Source of the DNA: Cheiracanthium punctorium | Lineage: Eukaryota; Arthropoda; Arachnida; Araneae; Cheiracanthiidae | Assembly (NCBI GenBank): GCA_038373885.1 | Contig: JAWZYV010019969.1 | Location: forward strand, 434,001-498,000 | Reading direction: 5' to 3' | Length of the DNA: 64,000 nt | Shown here: piece after piece, positions 49,101 through 57,389 of the stretch | Numbering within the stretch: position 1 is the stretch's first letter | How the letters are laid out: each line of letters starts with the position of its first letter | Position numbers and translations under genes: made by a program | Notes under the pieces: generated by a model | The model's input: the letters and a program-made list of their open reading frames with translations, nothing else | Told to the model about the DNA's origin: nothing | Database searches by the model: none

Positions 49101-52100
49101 TGGAAGTGCAAATATATTTTAACTTCTAAGGTGCGTCGTATCTGCTTATTTAATTTTCGAAATTAATTTTGTGACCCTCCATTTAAATAACCCACGATCC
49201 GCCACTGGCCGTTACTGAACGTCTAAGTGCCGCCAGTAAAAGGAACGAAAGTATTGACAGTAAAAGGGTTTATTCCTTACTTTGGATCTGTTCGCCGAAG
49301 CGTAGAAATGCTCGTAACCGGGAATGCCCCTCTGCCAGTGCAGTGCCCACGTGTGCTGGTCGCTGGTCACTGTCGGATTGAGATCCAGAACGACCCTCAT
49401 CCTCCTCGCGTGGCATTCCCTCACCAAGTTCCTGAAGTCGTCCATCCGCCCCAGGTGGGGGTCGGCGCTCCTCAAGTCGATGATGTGTTCGAATTCCAGG
49501 GGATAGTCTAAAGCACTGAAGATGGAGTTGAGACGAACCACGTTCATGCCCAAGGAGGAGATGTAATCGAGTTTCTGGATGATGCCCTGGAAAAAATGTT
49601 GAAGAGGTAATTAACACAGCCACCAGGCAGGTTAACGGTCTCGGGGAGAGGGTATGTGGGTTGAAAGTACTTCGGAATTTTCTGGCCCATTCTCCAGGTT
49701 CAATTCATACATTTTTCTTATAGTTTAACTCTTACCACTATGTCGTCCGGCGACACCACAATGGTGTCATACGTAAAGTATCGCTTAACGGCCGTCGGTA
49801 CCACAGTGGTGCAGTAACGTGATACCAGTATTTTCCATTTATTTGATCGCTAGACCAGTTTCTGGCGATTTGCTAACAGAATTGCAAGGCGAAAAACCGG
49901 AAAGCACGTAGGTCCAAAAGGAGAACAAACACAATGCTGTGAAAATGGACGAAGCTGAATTCACACATGAGTGATATTTAAGTCTAATACTGCCATCTGG
50001 CAATAAAAAGTGCAACTAATTCCACCGAATTAATAAAAAAAAATTCTCGTAAATTTTATTTGAAGTAATTATTTCATTATATTTTTTATGTTTCAAAACA
50101 AAGCAATTTATTATAACGCTTTAAAAATTAATAAAAAGGTTAATTTAAAGTTATGTACTCAAGAGATAAAATCCAAATGATAAGTTTTGACGTATGTTCT
50201 GTGAAATATGCCGAAAATATTTTTATGTCTGCATATTTAAACAGTTATTGTGACAATCGACAAAGTAAATTCAACTATTTAAACTGCATTTTAAAACTTT
50301 TGTGTCCCATCACAGTCCACGCCTCTTTTTTTTTTTCCTCGGGTAAATTTTGGTAGTTTTTATTTATTTTTATAAATTAGCTCTTCCTGTTATATATTAC
50401 TATTAAATAAGTACTTATTAAATAAATGGTAAGTTTAGTTTTCTCACATGTCATAATAGCCCAAAAATATGATTTTAATAGCTCACTTGTAACCATGAGT
50501 ATTTTGAGAATACCTGATAAATTTTAACAATTTCATTGTTCTACCCAAAAGAGGTAAACCTTATATTCTATTTCCTTACATTATTTTTTAGAATAATAAC
50601 CTTTATTTTTAAAAAATACTTAAATCATACATTTTATTTTATTTTTAATTAATTGTTATCATTACCTTTGTATATATTTTCCAGAAAAAATAATTATTTT
50701 TACTACTGCTGCGAAAATTTATTCATCATCAGAGGGATCAGCACAAGTTACTAAATATATTAATGATAGCTTGACACTAATTAGCTGGCTTAGTGAATAT
50801 AAATTTTTACACTTTCTAAATGCTCACGACATGCTCAATACGCTGAGAAAGGACATTTCAAACTGAAGAATAAATCAAACCATTAATTTAAAAATAAAAA
50901 TGCAATTTATTTTATAGCAATCCTACGCTAAAGGTCTGCCAGATGATGCAACAGCGCCATCTGTCGACCGAATTGGCGTTAGGTCCGTTTTGGCGCAGGG
51001 AATCTCATTGCCGATGGCAGGCCTTCTGAATCGAAGTTCATGACAGAAGGCCAGAAACTAGTCTATTGCACGAAAACCTTTCCAGCCACCTGAACACAGG
51101 GCCAAGCGAGGAAATTTTTACGAGACACGCGGACGGCAAAGTGTTAATATCCAAAAAGAAAACTAAGGAAACAGCTGTTGCTCAAACATTTGAGTTTTGC
51201 AGGAGAATAAATTCATTATACACGAAATAGAAATCGGAAAATCTAACTGCTGCTTGTGCAAGAGAATCAAATGCAAATATGTCTATCTAAAAGCGCAGTT
51301 TCTCGCTGGTAGTTTTCGTATAATTATCCCATTAGTGGCCGACTCTTTTCAGCTTTTTGTTGATGCCAGAAGTGATAAATAAATTTCAGACATTCGTGAG
51401 GTAAGAATGTATTTCTTTTTCTAAAAATATTAATAAAATAGTCAAAGATTAACATTGTTATCGCAAAGTATTTTGTGGAAATTAGTTTTTTTATTCGAGA
51501 AATGAAAATAAGAAATAAATTAATTCTGAAATATTTTTGCGACTTACATTTTTTGCGACCATCTGAAAATAGATTGCTGGGCTTTAATGGGTTATGCGAT
51601 CTTTCTATTAAAATACAAAGTTCATTAAACAAATATTATGTAGAAGCCATGTATGCAAGGTGGTTAGAATTCAAACACGCTTACTCTGAGTTCTCTATGC
51701 ATGGAACGGGCTCCAAAACTGTTAAAATTTTTGTTCACACTATTCAAGATTTAGAGATATGGATCACGAAATAAAAAATAAATAGTTTCAGAAACACCGA
51801 TAGATGGAGCTGTACAACAGAAAATACGCTGTTAAAACACAAAGCACACATAATGTGTAACACATGTTATTCGAGCTTAAAGCCTCAAAAAGAAAAAAAA
51901 GAAAGAAAAAGCATTCGAGTAAGAGATAAATTTCCTACGTTGGTTTCGTATATTAAAAATTATTTATTATGGAATATGAATTAGGCTATGTATAAATATG
52001 TCTTTCTATATGTCTGTCAAGTTGTACGTTTTTAAAAAAACTTAATTATTATTCTCAAATCTAAAATAGGAAATTTATCTTTTACTCGAATACTTTTTTG

Positions 52101-53446
52101 GAGGGTATACCTATCCGTTCTTACGAACATACCTACGACCTTTATCGAACTTACGTTCGAAATTCGTCTATAAATACAGAGAGTAGGAATTGTAGGATCT
52201 TCGATATACAGGATCGTCTCTCACCTCGAAATCCCCGTATCCGTCGGAATCCGTGTCCTTGAACGAAGCTGGGAAAATCTCGTAGAATGTGGCGTTCCTG
52301 TACCAACTCCTGTCGTCGGAACTCAGGTGGCGCGCGAGTCGGCTGGACGTGAACACTGTGATGAAGATGGTGGTGAAGATGACCATGAAGGCGCAGACGA
52401 TCGAGGTGATGACGCACGCTTTGTTCTGCGCGCGCATGGAGCCGAAAATTCCAAACACCGAGGAAGGACTGGAGCTCGACATTTGTCTGTGGATGGGGCG
52501 GTAGACAGGTACTCCGGATTTGAACCTAGGACGGAACAGTGATTATATTTTAAGCATCATTTATAGAGTTTCGTATTTATGCATGAAATGTGCATGATTT
52601 CAGATTATCATGGTGCAATGTTGAACATTGCCTTCATTATTGAAAGGACAATATTGAGCATAGCTGCCAACAGTTCCGGAATGTAACCAACCACTTTTCG
52701 TAAACAGTATATCTTTAACTTTTTAACACGCGGTATCTTCGCTGTAAGGACACGGGTCTGACATTTAATCTGTTTTGATGAGAACATCTAGAAGGACTGT
52801 CTTGTGTCAAAAATGTGTAGCCGTTCGATTTAATTGCAAGCATCGCTAATGCTATCGCTCGATTTAATTGCAAGCAAGATGGCGGTCTCTCGAATCGCCG
52901 TGCCACAGCGATAAAGAACATTTTTGACACAGCCGGCTATGACTGGCAAATGCTTGAGCTTCAAAGGCTTAAATATATTTTCGTTATTGCGTCGAGACAA
53001 TGAAAAAATTTCGTAGCATTCTAACACGAAAATTACTGTTTACAAAAAAGTGTTTAACTATATTCTAGAATTGTACAACTTCTGTAAAAAGAAGGTAGTT
53101 TCAACTACTCAAGTTTGCGGAAAACTGTATCAGAGGAGAAACACCTTGAAGCATAAAGTATATGCATCTCCAACTTATGTTTACTAAAAAAAAAAACATA
53201 CCTGGTGCAATGGAACACTGTCGTACAGTCCCTGAGCAACTCCGACGTCCACGCAACGTCTGTTTCGGGTCCGACGTAAGCCGGTGACACAAGCACACCG
53301 CTTTGAGCATTGATTTGTCCATTGGGGTTTGGCTGCAGCCTGTTTGTGTCGAGAGTAAGGTACTGGTTCTGAAAGATCACGCGGGAGAGCCTTGCCTTGG
53401 AATGCAGGTCTTCTAAAGTCGGTAGGGAAGAGGATGCCAGACTCAT
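36806..53446 (-). CDS. SLC3-family (rBAT/4F2hc-like) amino-acid transporter heavy chain
   Basis: Five minus-strand exons (53446-53202, 52525-52225, 49586-49281, 45838-45191, 37261-36806) join in frame at GT-AG sites into 651 codons plus stop. SLC3 proteins are type II glycoproteins that bring SLC7 amino-acid exchangers to the plasma membrane. The product has a cytosolic N-terminus of about 117 residues, one membrane segment (about 118-140), then an alpha-amylase-like ectodomain (WYRNATFYEIFPASFKD at 156-172, FYGDEIGL at 483-490, TPMQW at 508-512). Catalytic positions are changed: the DGFRxD-type nucleophile motif reads DGFYMK (337-342), the VGE acid region reads VSS (386-388), and the NHD motif reads NSD (451-453). 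This argues against maltase activity. No cysteine follows the membrane segment until C240. Introns are 676, 2638, 3442 and 7929 bp, the larger ones full of transposons. Confidence 0.9.
39066..39640. repeat. Palindromic arms around the Harbinger-like MITE
   Basis: The left arm (39066-39120: CTTTCAACTCTTTTCGACTC, CGACTCTGAGTCGATAGA) and the right arm (39586-39640: TCTATCGACTCAGAGTCGAA, GAAAAGAGTTGAAAGG) are inverted copies. Similar GATTCGAATCAGTAA motifs recur at about 38910 and 41620-41640. This looks like an older transposon into which the MITE inserted. Confidence 0.55.
39126..39471. mobile_element. PIF/Harbinger-like MITE
   Basis: Inverted ends GGGCGCTTTCGAGAATTC and GAATTCTCGAACGGGCCC, flanked by TAA on both sides (39123-39125 and 39472-39474), fit PIF/Harbinger MITEs with 3-bp TWA duplications. 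The inner part contains repeated ACCGGT motifs in both arms (TGCACCGGTAACACCGGTGC). Length 346 bp; no coding potential. Confidence 0.8.
40087..40129. repeat. A-homopolymer of about 43 bp
   Basis: Uninterrupted A-run. Its length may be imprecise in the assembly. No retroposed gene is recognised beside it. Confidence 0.85.
40656..40814. mobile_element. Short hAT-like MITE
   Basis: Ends CAGGGGCGTAGCCA and TGGCTACGCCTCTG with G-rich/C-rich subterminal runs. Flanks AAGCCGGC (40648-40655) and AGGCCGGC (40815-40822) form an 8-bp duplication with one mismatch. Length 159 bp. A second left-end-like sequence, CAGTGGCGTAGCCAGG, lies at about 40420 without a recognised partner. Confidence 0.7.
40919..41441. 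repeat. Spaced direct duplication of about 220 bp
   Basis: 40919-41139 and 41221-41441 are near-identical (offset 302). Both begin CATGGTT, contain CCATAATTAATTAACGTATA and CGACCCCCCCTAGAC, and end TTTAAACACTAG. An unrelated 80-bp spacer separates them. Class unknown. Confidence 0.75.
41666..41774. repeat. Minisatellite with TCGGATTATACG units
   Basis: Irregular repeats of AAATCGGATTATACGTAAC and TTCGTTCCGTAA over about 110 bp, directly beside CCCATCTCTAAC, which resembles the inverted end of hAT elements starting TAGAGATGGGC. Confidence 0.6.
42491..42705 (+). mobile_element. tRNA-derived SINE, copy 2
   Basis: Flanked by the exact 14-bp duplication GAATTCATTTTGTG (42477-42490 and 42706-42719). 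The tRNA-like head has GTAGTGGCTAGAG and the B box GGTTCGAATCCC (about 42544). The body shares CCCTTCATAGGGG and CTCCCATAATAAAATGGACA with copy 1. Short A-rich tail. It lies inside intron 4 in antisense orientation to the host gene. Confidence 0.88.
43609..43899 (+). mobile_element. tRNA-derived SINE, copy 3, with internal expansion
   Basis: The head CCACCCAAGTAGCGTAGTGG and the body (CGTCCCTTCACAGGGGGTGA) match copy 2. The B box is decayed (GGTTTAATTCAAGG). At the CCATAATAA position of the body, a tandem array has grown (43747-43840). Tail and duplication not defined; this is the oldest of the three copies. Confidence 0.7.
43747..43840. repeat. 20-bp tandem repeat inside a SINE
   Basis: About 4.7 copies of TTCATAATAATATAACCGAA with alternating CGACTTC/CGAATT ends, located exactly where the other SINE copies have a single CATAATAA. 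Confidence 0.8.
45051..45119. repeat. Short tandem repeat TTGACGACGTAAA
   Basis: Four GACGACGTAA-type units, of which several continue ATTTGAATT, lie in intron 4 about 70 bp from the exon 4 donor. Confidence 0.65.
45191..45838 (-). CDS. SLC3-like gene, exon 4
   Basis: Acceptor TTTCTTGCAG before 45838 and donor AGG followed by GTAAGC after 45191; phase 0. Encodes residues 285-500: DWELTQRTFGAHYVLNWSN, then WINNGVDGFYMKHLEKI, the altered acid region RVLIVSSKF, HLGNSDTFRLASR, and the well-conserved SVFYGDEIGL. This exon holds all three positions that would be catalytic in an alpha-glucosidase; two are substituted. Confidence 0.93.
47143..48104. repeat. Outer inverted sequence around the palindrome
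   Basis: CCTATGGGGAGAAAAATGAA at about 47146 and TTCATTTTTCTCCCTATAG at about 48081 are inverted. AAGCCTTAGGAGGTGTGGC (about 47990) and GCCACACCTCCCAAGGCT (about 48049) form a second inverted pair on the right. The TTAA palindrome probably inserted into an older element. Confidence 0.4.
47172..47949. mobile_element. Near-perfect palindromic element with TTAA ends
   Basis: The outer ends are TTAAGGGGACAGTTCAGCC and GGCTGAACTGTCCCCTTAA. The arms 47172-47500 and 47621-47949 pair without any gap; I counted about three mismatches, such as GATAACTGTAGC against GATAACTGGAGC. An AT-rich centre of about 120 bp is partly complementary. TTAA at both edges would fit a TTAA-targeting superfamily such as piggyBac or Kolobok, though the tips are not the usual piggyBac ones. 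No coding frame. Confidence 0.8.
48362..49207. mobile_element. hAT-like MITE, 846 bp
   Basis: Inverted ends CAGTGGCGGCTCCTC and GATCCGCCACTG with the exact 8-bp duplication GCCGTTAC on both sides (48354-48361 and 49208-49215). No transposase. The interior has a perfect hairpin (48506-48549) and a doubled TTCGTTCGTACGATATTAT at about 48718-48755. Confidence 0.85.
48506..48549. repeat. Perfect 20-bp stem hairpin
   Basis: GGGGTGGAGGAGAGTAAAAC pairs exactly with GTTTTACTCTCCTCCACCCC across a 4-base loop. If transcribed within the intron it would form a strong hairpin; no evidence of processing is visible. Confidence 0.8.
49281..49586 (-). CDS. SLC3-like gene, exon 3
   Basis: Acceptor TTTTTTCCAG before 49586 and donor AAA followed by GTAAGG after 49281; phase 0 at both ends. 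Encodes residues 183-284, from GIIQKLDYISSLGMN to ANRSK. It covers the early (beta/alpha) barrel strands, including RVVLDLNPTVTSDQHTW (246-262), where active glucosidases have DxxxNHTSD; the histidine is absent here. NRS at 281-283 is a possible N-glycosylation site. Confidence 0.93.
49587..52224 (-). other. Intron 2 of the SLC3-like gene
   Basis: 2638 bp. It contains a short hairpin (GGCCTTCTG facing CAGAAGGCC near 51020-51055) and a GCGCCATCTGTCG motif near 50954; otherwise AT-rich and featureless. Open frames on both strands have no domains. Confidence 0.75.
52225..52525 (-). CDS. SLC3-like gene, exon 2 (membrane segment)
   Basis: Acceptor CCTAG before 52525 and donor GAG followed by GTGAGA after 52225. 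Encodes residues 82-182: a serine-rich stretch, a basic RAQNK stop before the single membrane helix (about 118-140, CVITSIVCAFMVIFTTIFIT), a short stalk, and the start of the amylase-like domain with WYRNATFYEIFPASFKDTDS. N159 in NAT is a possible glycosylation site. The only cysteines (119 and 126) lie inside the membrane segment. Confidence 0.9.
52526..53201 (-). other. Intron 1 of the SLC3-like gene
   Basis: 676 bp. Contains an inverted pair of TGTGTCAAAAATGT (about 52803 and 52916) around a local duplication of CGATTTAATTGCAAGCA. No coding feature besides the exon edges. Confidence 0.65.
53202..53446 (-). CDS. SLC3-like gene, exon 1 (N-terminal cytosolic)
   Basis: Starts at the ATG at 53446, the first methionine after an in-frame TGA about 45 bases upstream. 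Encodes residues 1-81 and two bases of codon 82, ending CCAG followed by the donor GTATGT. The sequence is polar and weakly conserved, as usual for the cytosolic tail of SLC3 proteins. Its phase fits exon 2 exactly, which is the main reason for including it; transcript data could move the start. If this exon were not used, translation could begin at M97 in exon 2. Confidence 0.75.
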
Positions 53447-54415
53447 GGTTCTCCGAATTTTTAAGGGAGGCTCGCTAATTATGTTTCAGTTTGGAAGAGA
53501 TGTGGTGAAGCAGCAGAAAAAGGTACATTTTCTGAAAAGCGAGAGAAAATATGGTGGTGAGAATGTCGAATCATTTTTTTGTATGAATAAAGAAATGCTA
53601 AGATAATTCACAATCATTCAGCCAAGTAACGTTCTAATTAAAAAGCCTTTCAAATCAGGAACAAGGTGCCATTTTTTGCAGCTGTACTTTTCTTTCTTCC
53701 ATTATATTCAGATTGTCGTAGTTTTGATACTTTTCTAGAATGTAGTATATTTCTGGTATTTTTAAAATCATACGAGAAATGAGAATTTAAAGAAAGAAGC
53801 TGCTTAAGTAATATTAGGAATTCTGTCTGGCAATGTTGAGCAAGGAACAGACTGTCAGTCATATTTCTTAACTGGGTCTCTTAAGATATGTAATTCATCT
53901 GGTATCGTTTAAAATGAAACTTTTTTTGACTATTTATTTAAGCATAACGTTCTAAATATTTTTTAAGTTCATTAATTTTATGAGTTCGTTAAATGTTTCT
54001 TTCAAATCGACTATGAACTGGAGCAGGATTCGACAATTGGTATTTACAATGCGTTTTCGCGAGTCGTGTCCTACTAAAATAATAAGGAAAGTCATTCCTT
54101 CGAAACACCCTACATATATTAATAAAATAAAAATATTCTATCTCGACAAAAGTATAAATTACTCCTGGGTGTACCATTCCCCATCTTGTTAATCACGTAT
54201 CGCAAAAAATCCAATAAAAGAAAATCAAACAACTAAATCGGCAATATTTAGCGAATATTAGCAAAAATTTTTCAAAAGAATTGTAGATGGCGCTGCCTCT
54301 CTAAAGTAGACTCGAAATACAAGCATTTAACCTTATTTTCAATTTATTTGAGTTTATGTGATATCTGGTAATTAAATTTGTTTCTATTTATTCATAGCTG
54401 CCAAGTCTTCCGGAG
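53447..54415. other. Upstream flank of the SLC3-like gene
   Basis: Expected to hold the 5' UTR and promoter of the minus-strand gene. I see no unambiguous TATA or initiator, and no other gene. Confidence 0.35.
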
Positions 54416-54417
54416 TA

Positions 54418-55100
54418 CGAGGCGTATTCGGAAAGCAAGTCCCTTTTTGAAAATAAATTGTAAAAAAACATTTTTTTTTTTCAAGCCAATTTTATTTTTA
54501 CAGGAAAGAGCATACCTCAACTATTTTTCTACATATTTTACGCCAATGTTGAAACACTTGTCGTTGCAGGTTACCAGCTTTCCTGTACCTTCTTCATAGA
54601 AACTTCTCGCCAATAATAACGATAACCACAACTACGGCGAATAAAACTACGGCATGCAATTCGAAACATATGTAGTGGAATACTCATTAAAGGAATTGTG
54701 TTGCTCCATGACAATGCTCGGACTTATACTGCTGGTGACACTCAAAAGATGTTTCGAAAATTTCGATGGGAGCAGTTCGATCACCCGTCATACAGCCTAG
54801 ACTTCGTGCTGTCCGACTACCACAAGCTCCTGGACATGAAGCGCGAGCTAGGCGGCAAGCTCTTTGAATCTTACACTGAAATGAAAAATGCTGCGGAGAC
54901 GTGGCTATCGTAGCGGGAAGTTTCTATGAAGAATGTATAGAAAAGGTGGTAACCCGCTACGACAAGTGTTTGAACATAGGCGGAAACTATGTAGGAAAAT
55001 AATTTCAGGTCATGTAAAAATAAAATTGGCTTTAAAAAAAAAAAAAAAAAAAAAATTTTTTTTTTTTTCAAAACGGAACTTACTTTCCGAATACGCCTCG
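54418..55100 (+). mobile_element. Palindromic mariner derivative
   Basis: Ends CGAGGCGTATTCGGAAAG and CTTTCCGAATACGCCTCG are inverted and flanked by TA on each side (54416-54417, 55101-55102). The arms stay complementary for about 190 bp (54418-54606 against 54907-55100), including CTTCTTCATAGAAACTTC facing GAAGTTTCTATGAAGAATG. The left arm is therefore an inverted copy of the element's 3' end, and the centre keeps only a C-terminal transposase piece. Confidence 0.85.
54698..54913 (+). pseudogene. Mariner transposase C-terminal fragment
   Basis: Frame with LLHDNART, the HDNARPH-type motif around the second catalytic aspartate, then a degraded PPYSPDL-type segment and SDYHKLLDMKRELGGK around the third aspartate. 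It ends in EMKNAAETWLS and a stop. The N-terminal DNA-binding domain is missing. It is a different mariner lineage from the one at 7128. Confidence 0.8.
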
Positions 55101-55535
55101 TAAAATTAACCTCTATATTTAAAAGGAATTTTTGGTTTAAAATGGAACAAAACTCTTTAAAGCCGAATAAATGGCGCGCTTGGCGATTTGTAGACTATCT
55201 GAGGTATCGGAAATGGAACGGAGGATGAATAAGTTCCATCTTCTTCCCCTCTATAGTTATGCAACATTTATTTGTACAGTTTTCTCGGAAGATTACTTAC
55301 TACTATTTTCTAAATGCATATTACATCTATATTTTATTTAGGCATTTCATTATTTAATTTCGGAAAGTTAAATAGTGGCGAGCGACTTTCCGGAAAAACC
55401 GTGCAAGAGGGGCATCTGCGCAAACATAACACATAACTAGTCCAAAGGCAGGGTACGTAGAGGCGTACTCCAATATCTCCGGATAAAGAAAGCCTAACGA
55501 CTGCTACGGCACTATCACTTGACGTGGTCACTGGA

Positions 55536-56491
55536 CTGACTGACTGAGGGGTATACAATAGAGTGCCTGCACTCGAGATGCTTATTTCCAGTATGTGGTA
55601 GGATCAATGAGTTCTTAGATCTTGTGTTTAGATAGAAGCCCTAAGCATGGCGGGCGTTAGTTCAATCAATCAGAGCGTCGGATCGTAATCCGGTAACTCG
55701 GCCAAAGTTTTATTCGGTGAGTTTCTGTTCCTTGAATAGAACCGTTGCGATAATTTGTGCACAGTTTTTTTGAACGTGGAGATCTTGAGGTCCCGTCGAA
55801 TAGTCTGGTTAGACAGGAAATGGTGTCCGTGTCTGATGGATCTTAATATGATGCTTTGACGTCGTTCAAGAATGCTGAGGTTGGATTTAACCGTGTTTGC
55901 CCAGACCGGGGCAGCGTAAGTAGCGGTGGGTCTAATGATGGACTTGTAGAATAGCACTTTATTATGTCTGGAGACTTTGCTGTTGAAAATGAGAGGATGA
56001 AGACGGTGGAAGGCGGCCGTCATTTTGTTTCTGGCATCAGTGATATGCGCTTTCCAAGTTAGATTCTTATCTAATGTAACACCAAGGTATTTGGCTTTAC
56101 TAGTCCAGTCGATGGGATTATCGTCGATCATAATTCTAGAAGGTGGTAGCCTATTTGAAAAGAAGATTGCCTGGCATTTGTCAACATTGAGTTGGATGTG
56201 CCATTTGGCAGTCCATTGCAGGATGAGATTAAGGTGAAGTACTAATAGTTAAAACCACCACAATTTTGAAATAGTATTATATTTTGAATAAAAAATATAC
56301 TTATTTATTATACTCGAGAAGAATAATTTTAAACTTATAATACGCTCGCAGCTTATTCTGCAGTAGCAATTATTTAAGAGTAAATGCGGTTATTGGGGTT
56401 GCGCCACAAAGCGTGATCTTAACAAACAAGATCAGCCGTGATCTTCGCAGCTGGAACCTTCTGGCTTAAGGAATACATCACATTATTGAAC
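55536..56491 (-). mobile_element. Jockey-like retrotransposon, truncated
   Basis: Minus-strand copy flanked by GGTCACTGGA (55526-55535) and GGTCATTGGA (56492-56501), a 10-bp duplication with one mismatch. Its 3' end is the inverted (TCAG)n tail CTGACTGACTGAG. The 3' UTR shares the conserved motif with the complete element. Only the last ~190 codons of ORF2 remain (up to about 56243); the 250 bp beyond that are of unknown origin but lie inside the duplication. Confidence 0.75.
55670..56243 (-). pseudogene. Jockey-like ORF2 C-terminal fragment
   Basis: Reading minus from about 56243: WTAKWHIQLNVDKCQAIFF, then VKYLGV-type segment (KAKYLGVTLDKNLTWKAHI), the LFYKSIIRPTATYAAPVW motif and the C-terminal LPDYDPTL with a stop at 55670. 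These are the post-RT thumb and tail of Jockey-clade ORF2. It aligns along its length with the complete element but at clearly lower identity than a recent duplicate would show, so it is a separate lineage. The RT core and endonuclease are absent. Confidence 0.85.
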
Positions 56492-57389
56492 GGTCATTGG
56501 ATCTATAAACAAAAGTGAATTTCATAAAAAAAAGTATTTTGAATTTCTGGTAGACTTACTCAAGCATAACAACATTTTACTGATTTGAGATAGAAATTTT
56601 AATTTTACGACAAATGGCTGTTTTTAACCATCACTAATTAGATAATATGATAAGGAAATAGATCATAATGAATAATTTTGTGTGAGAAAGGTTTTATAAT
56701 TATAATTTTAGTTTAAGATATTTTCTAATATTTGTAGCTTTCAACAGCAATGTTTAAATAGTTACAGTTTGTCAAAATAAAAATTTGAAGACGTCAATTT
56801 CGTAGTCCTAGTGATGATGTTAAAGCTTCAGATGTAAGTTCTCTTAGTGTAGGAGCTGTTGCATACGCGCACATAGCTTCCAACCAACACCTCCTAGATA
56901 TAGAAAGCCTAACAACTGAAACTGTGACGTCATCACTAGGCCTTCAAGTAATGACGTCATCACAGTTTTAGTTTCACAAAGTAAAACTATTTAAAATTTC
57001 TGGTGGATGCTACAAATATTAGAAAATATCTTAAATAAAAAATTAAAATTAAATTATCTTTCTCATACAAAATTATTCATTCCGATCAATTTCCTTATAA
57101 TGTTTTCTAATTAGTCAGGGTTAAAAACTGCCATTTGTCATAAAATTATATTTTTTATCTCAAATTATTAAAATATTGTTATTTATGAGTAAGTTCACCA
57201 GAAACTTTCTATAGTGTTATTTTATGAAAATAAAACATTTAAACATAGGCCGAATGAGTTGTCGTCCTTGTCAAAGCCATCGTAGGAAGCCCCAATTCAC
57301 GCCGGCCATCCAGCAATTGAACACCGTTTTTTAACGGGCGGCGATTGTTTTCTTTTTCATTTTGTATACGGCACTCTCCTGCTGTCACT

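Larger units (their letters stand above)
45839..49280 (-). other. Intron 3 of the SLC3-like gene
   Basis: 3442 bp between exons 4 and 3. It holds the TTAA-flanked palindrome (47172-47949) and the hAT-like MITE (48362-49207), the latter ending only 73 bp from the exon 3 donor. No extra exon is needed to fill the protein. Confidence 0.8.
55471..56861 (-). mobile_element. Family A MITE, copy 7, interrupted by a Jockey-like copy
   Basis: The left end CAATATCTCCGGATAAAGAA and the right end GTGTAGGAGCTGTTG are diverged family A termini. Flanks CGTACTC and CATACGC agree at five of seven positions. The MITE body is at about 56502-56861, the short other end at 55471-55525. The retroelement at 55536-56491 lies between them with its own 10-bp duplication. 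This is the most diverged MITE copy here. Confidence 0.7.

Noticed and set aside
49227..49511. Open frames on both strands overlapping exon 3
   Set aside because: Shadows of exon 3; only the minus frame starting GIIQKLDY matches a protein family.
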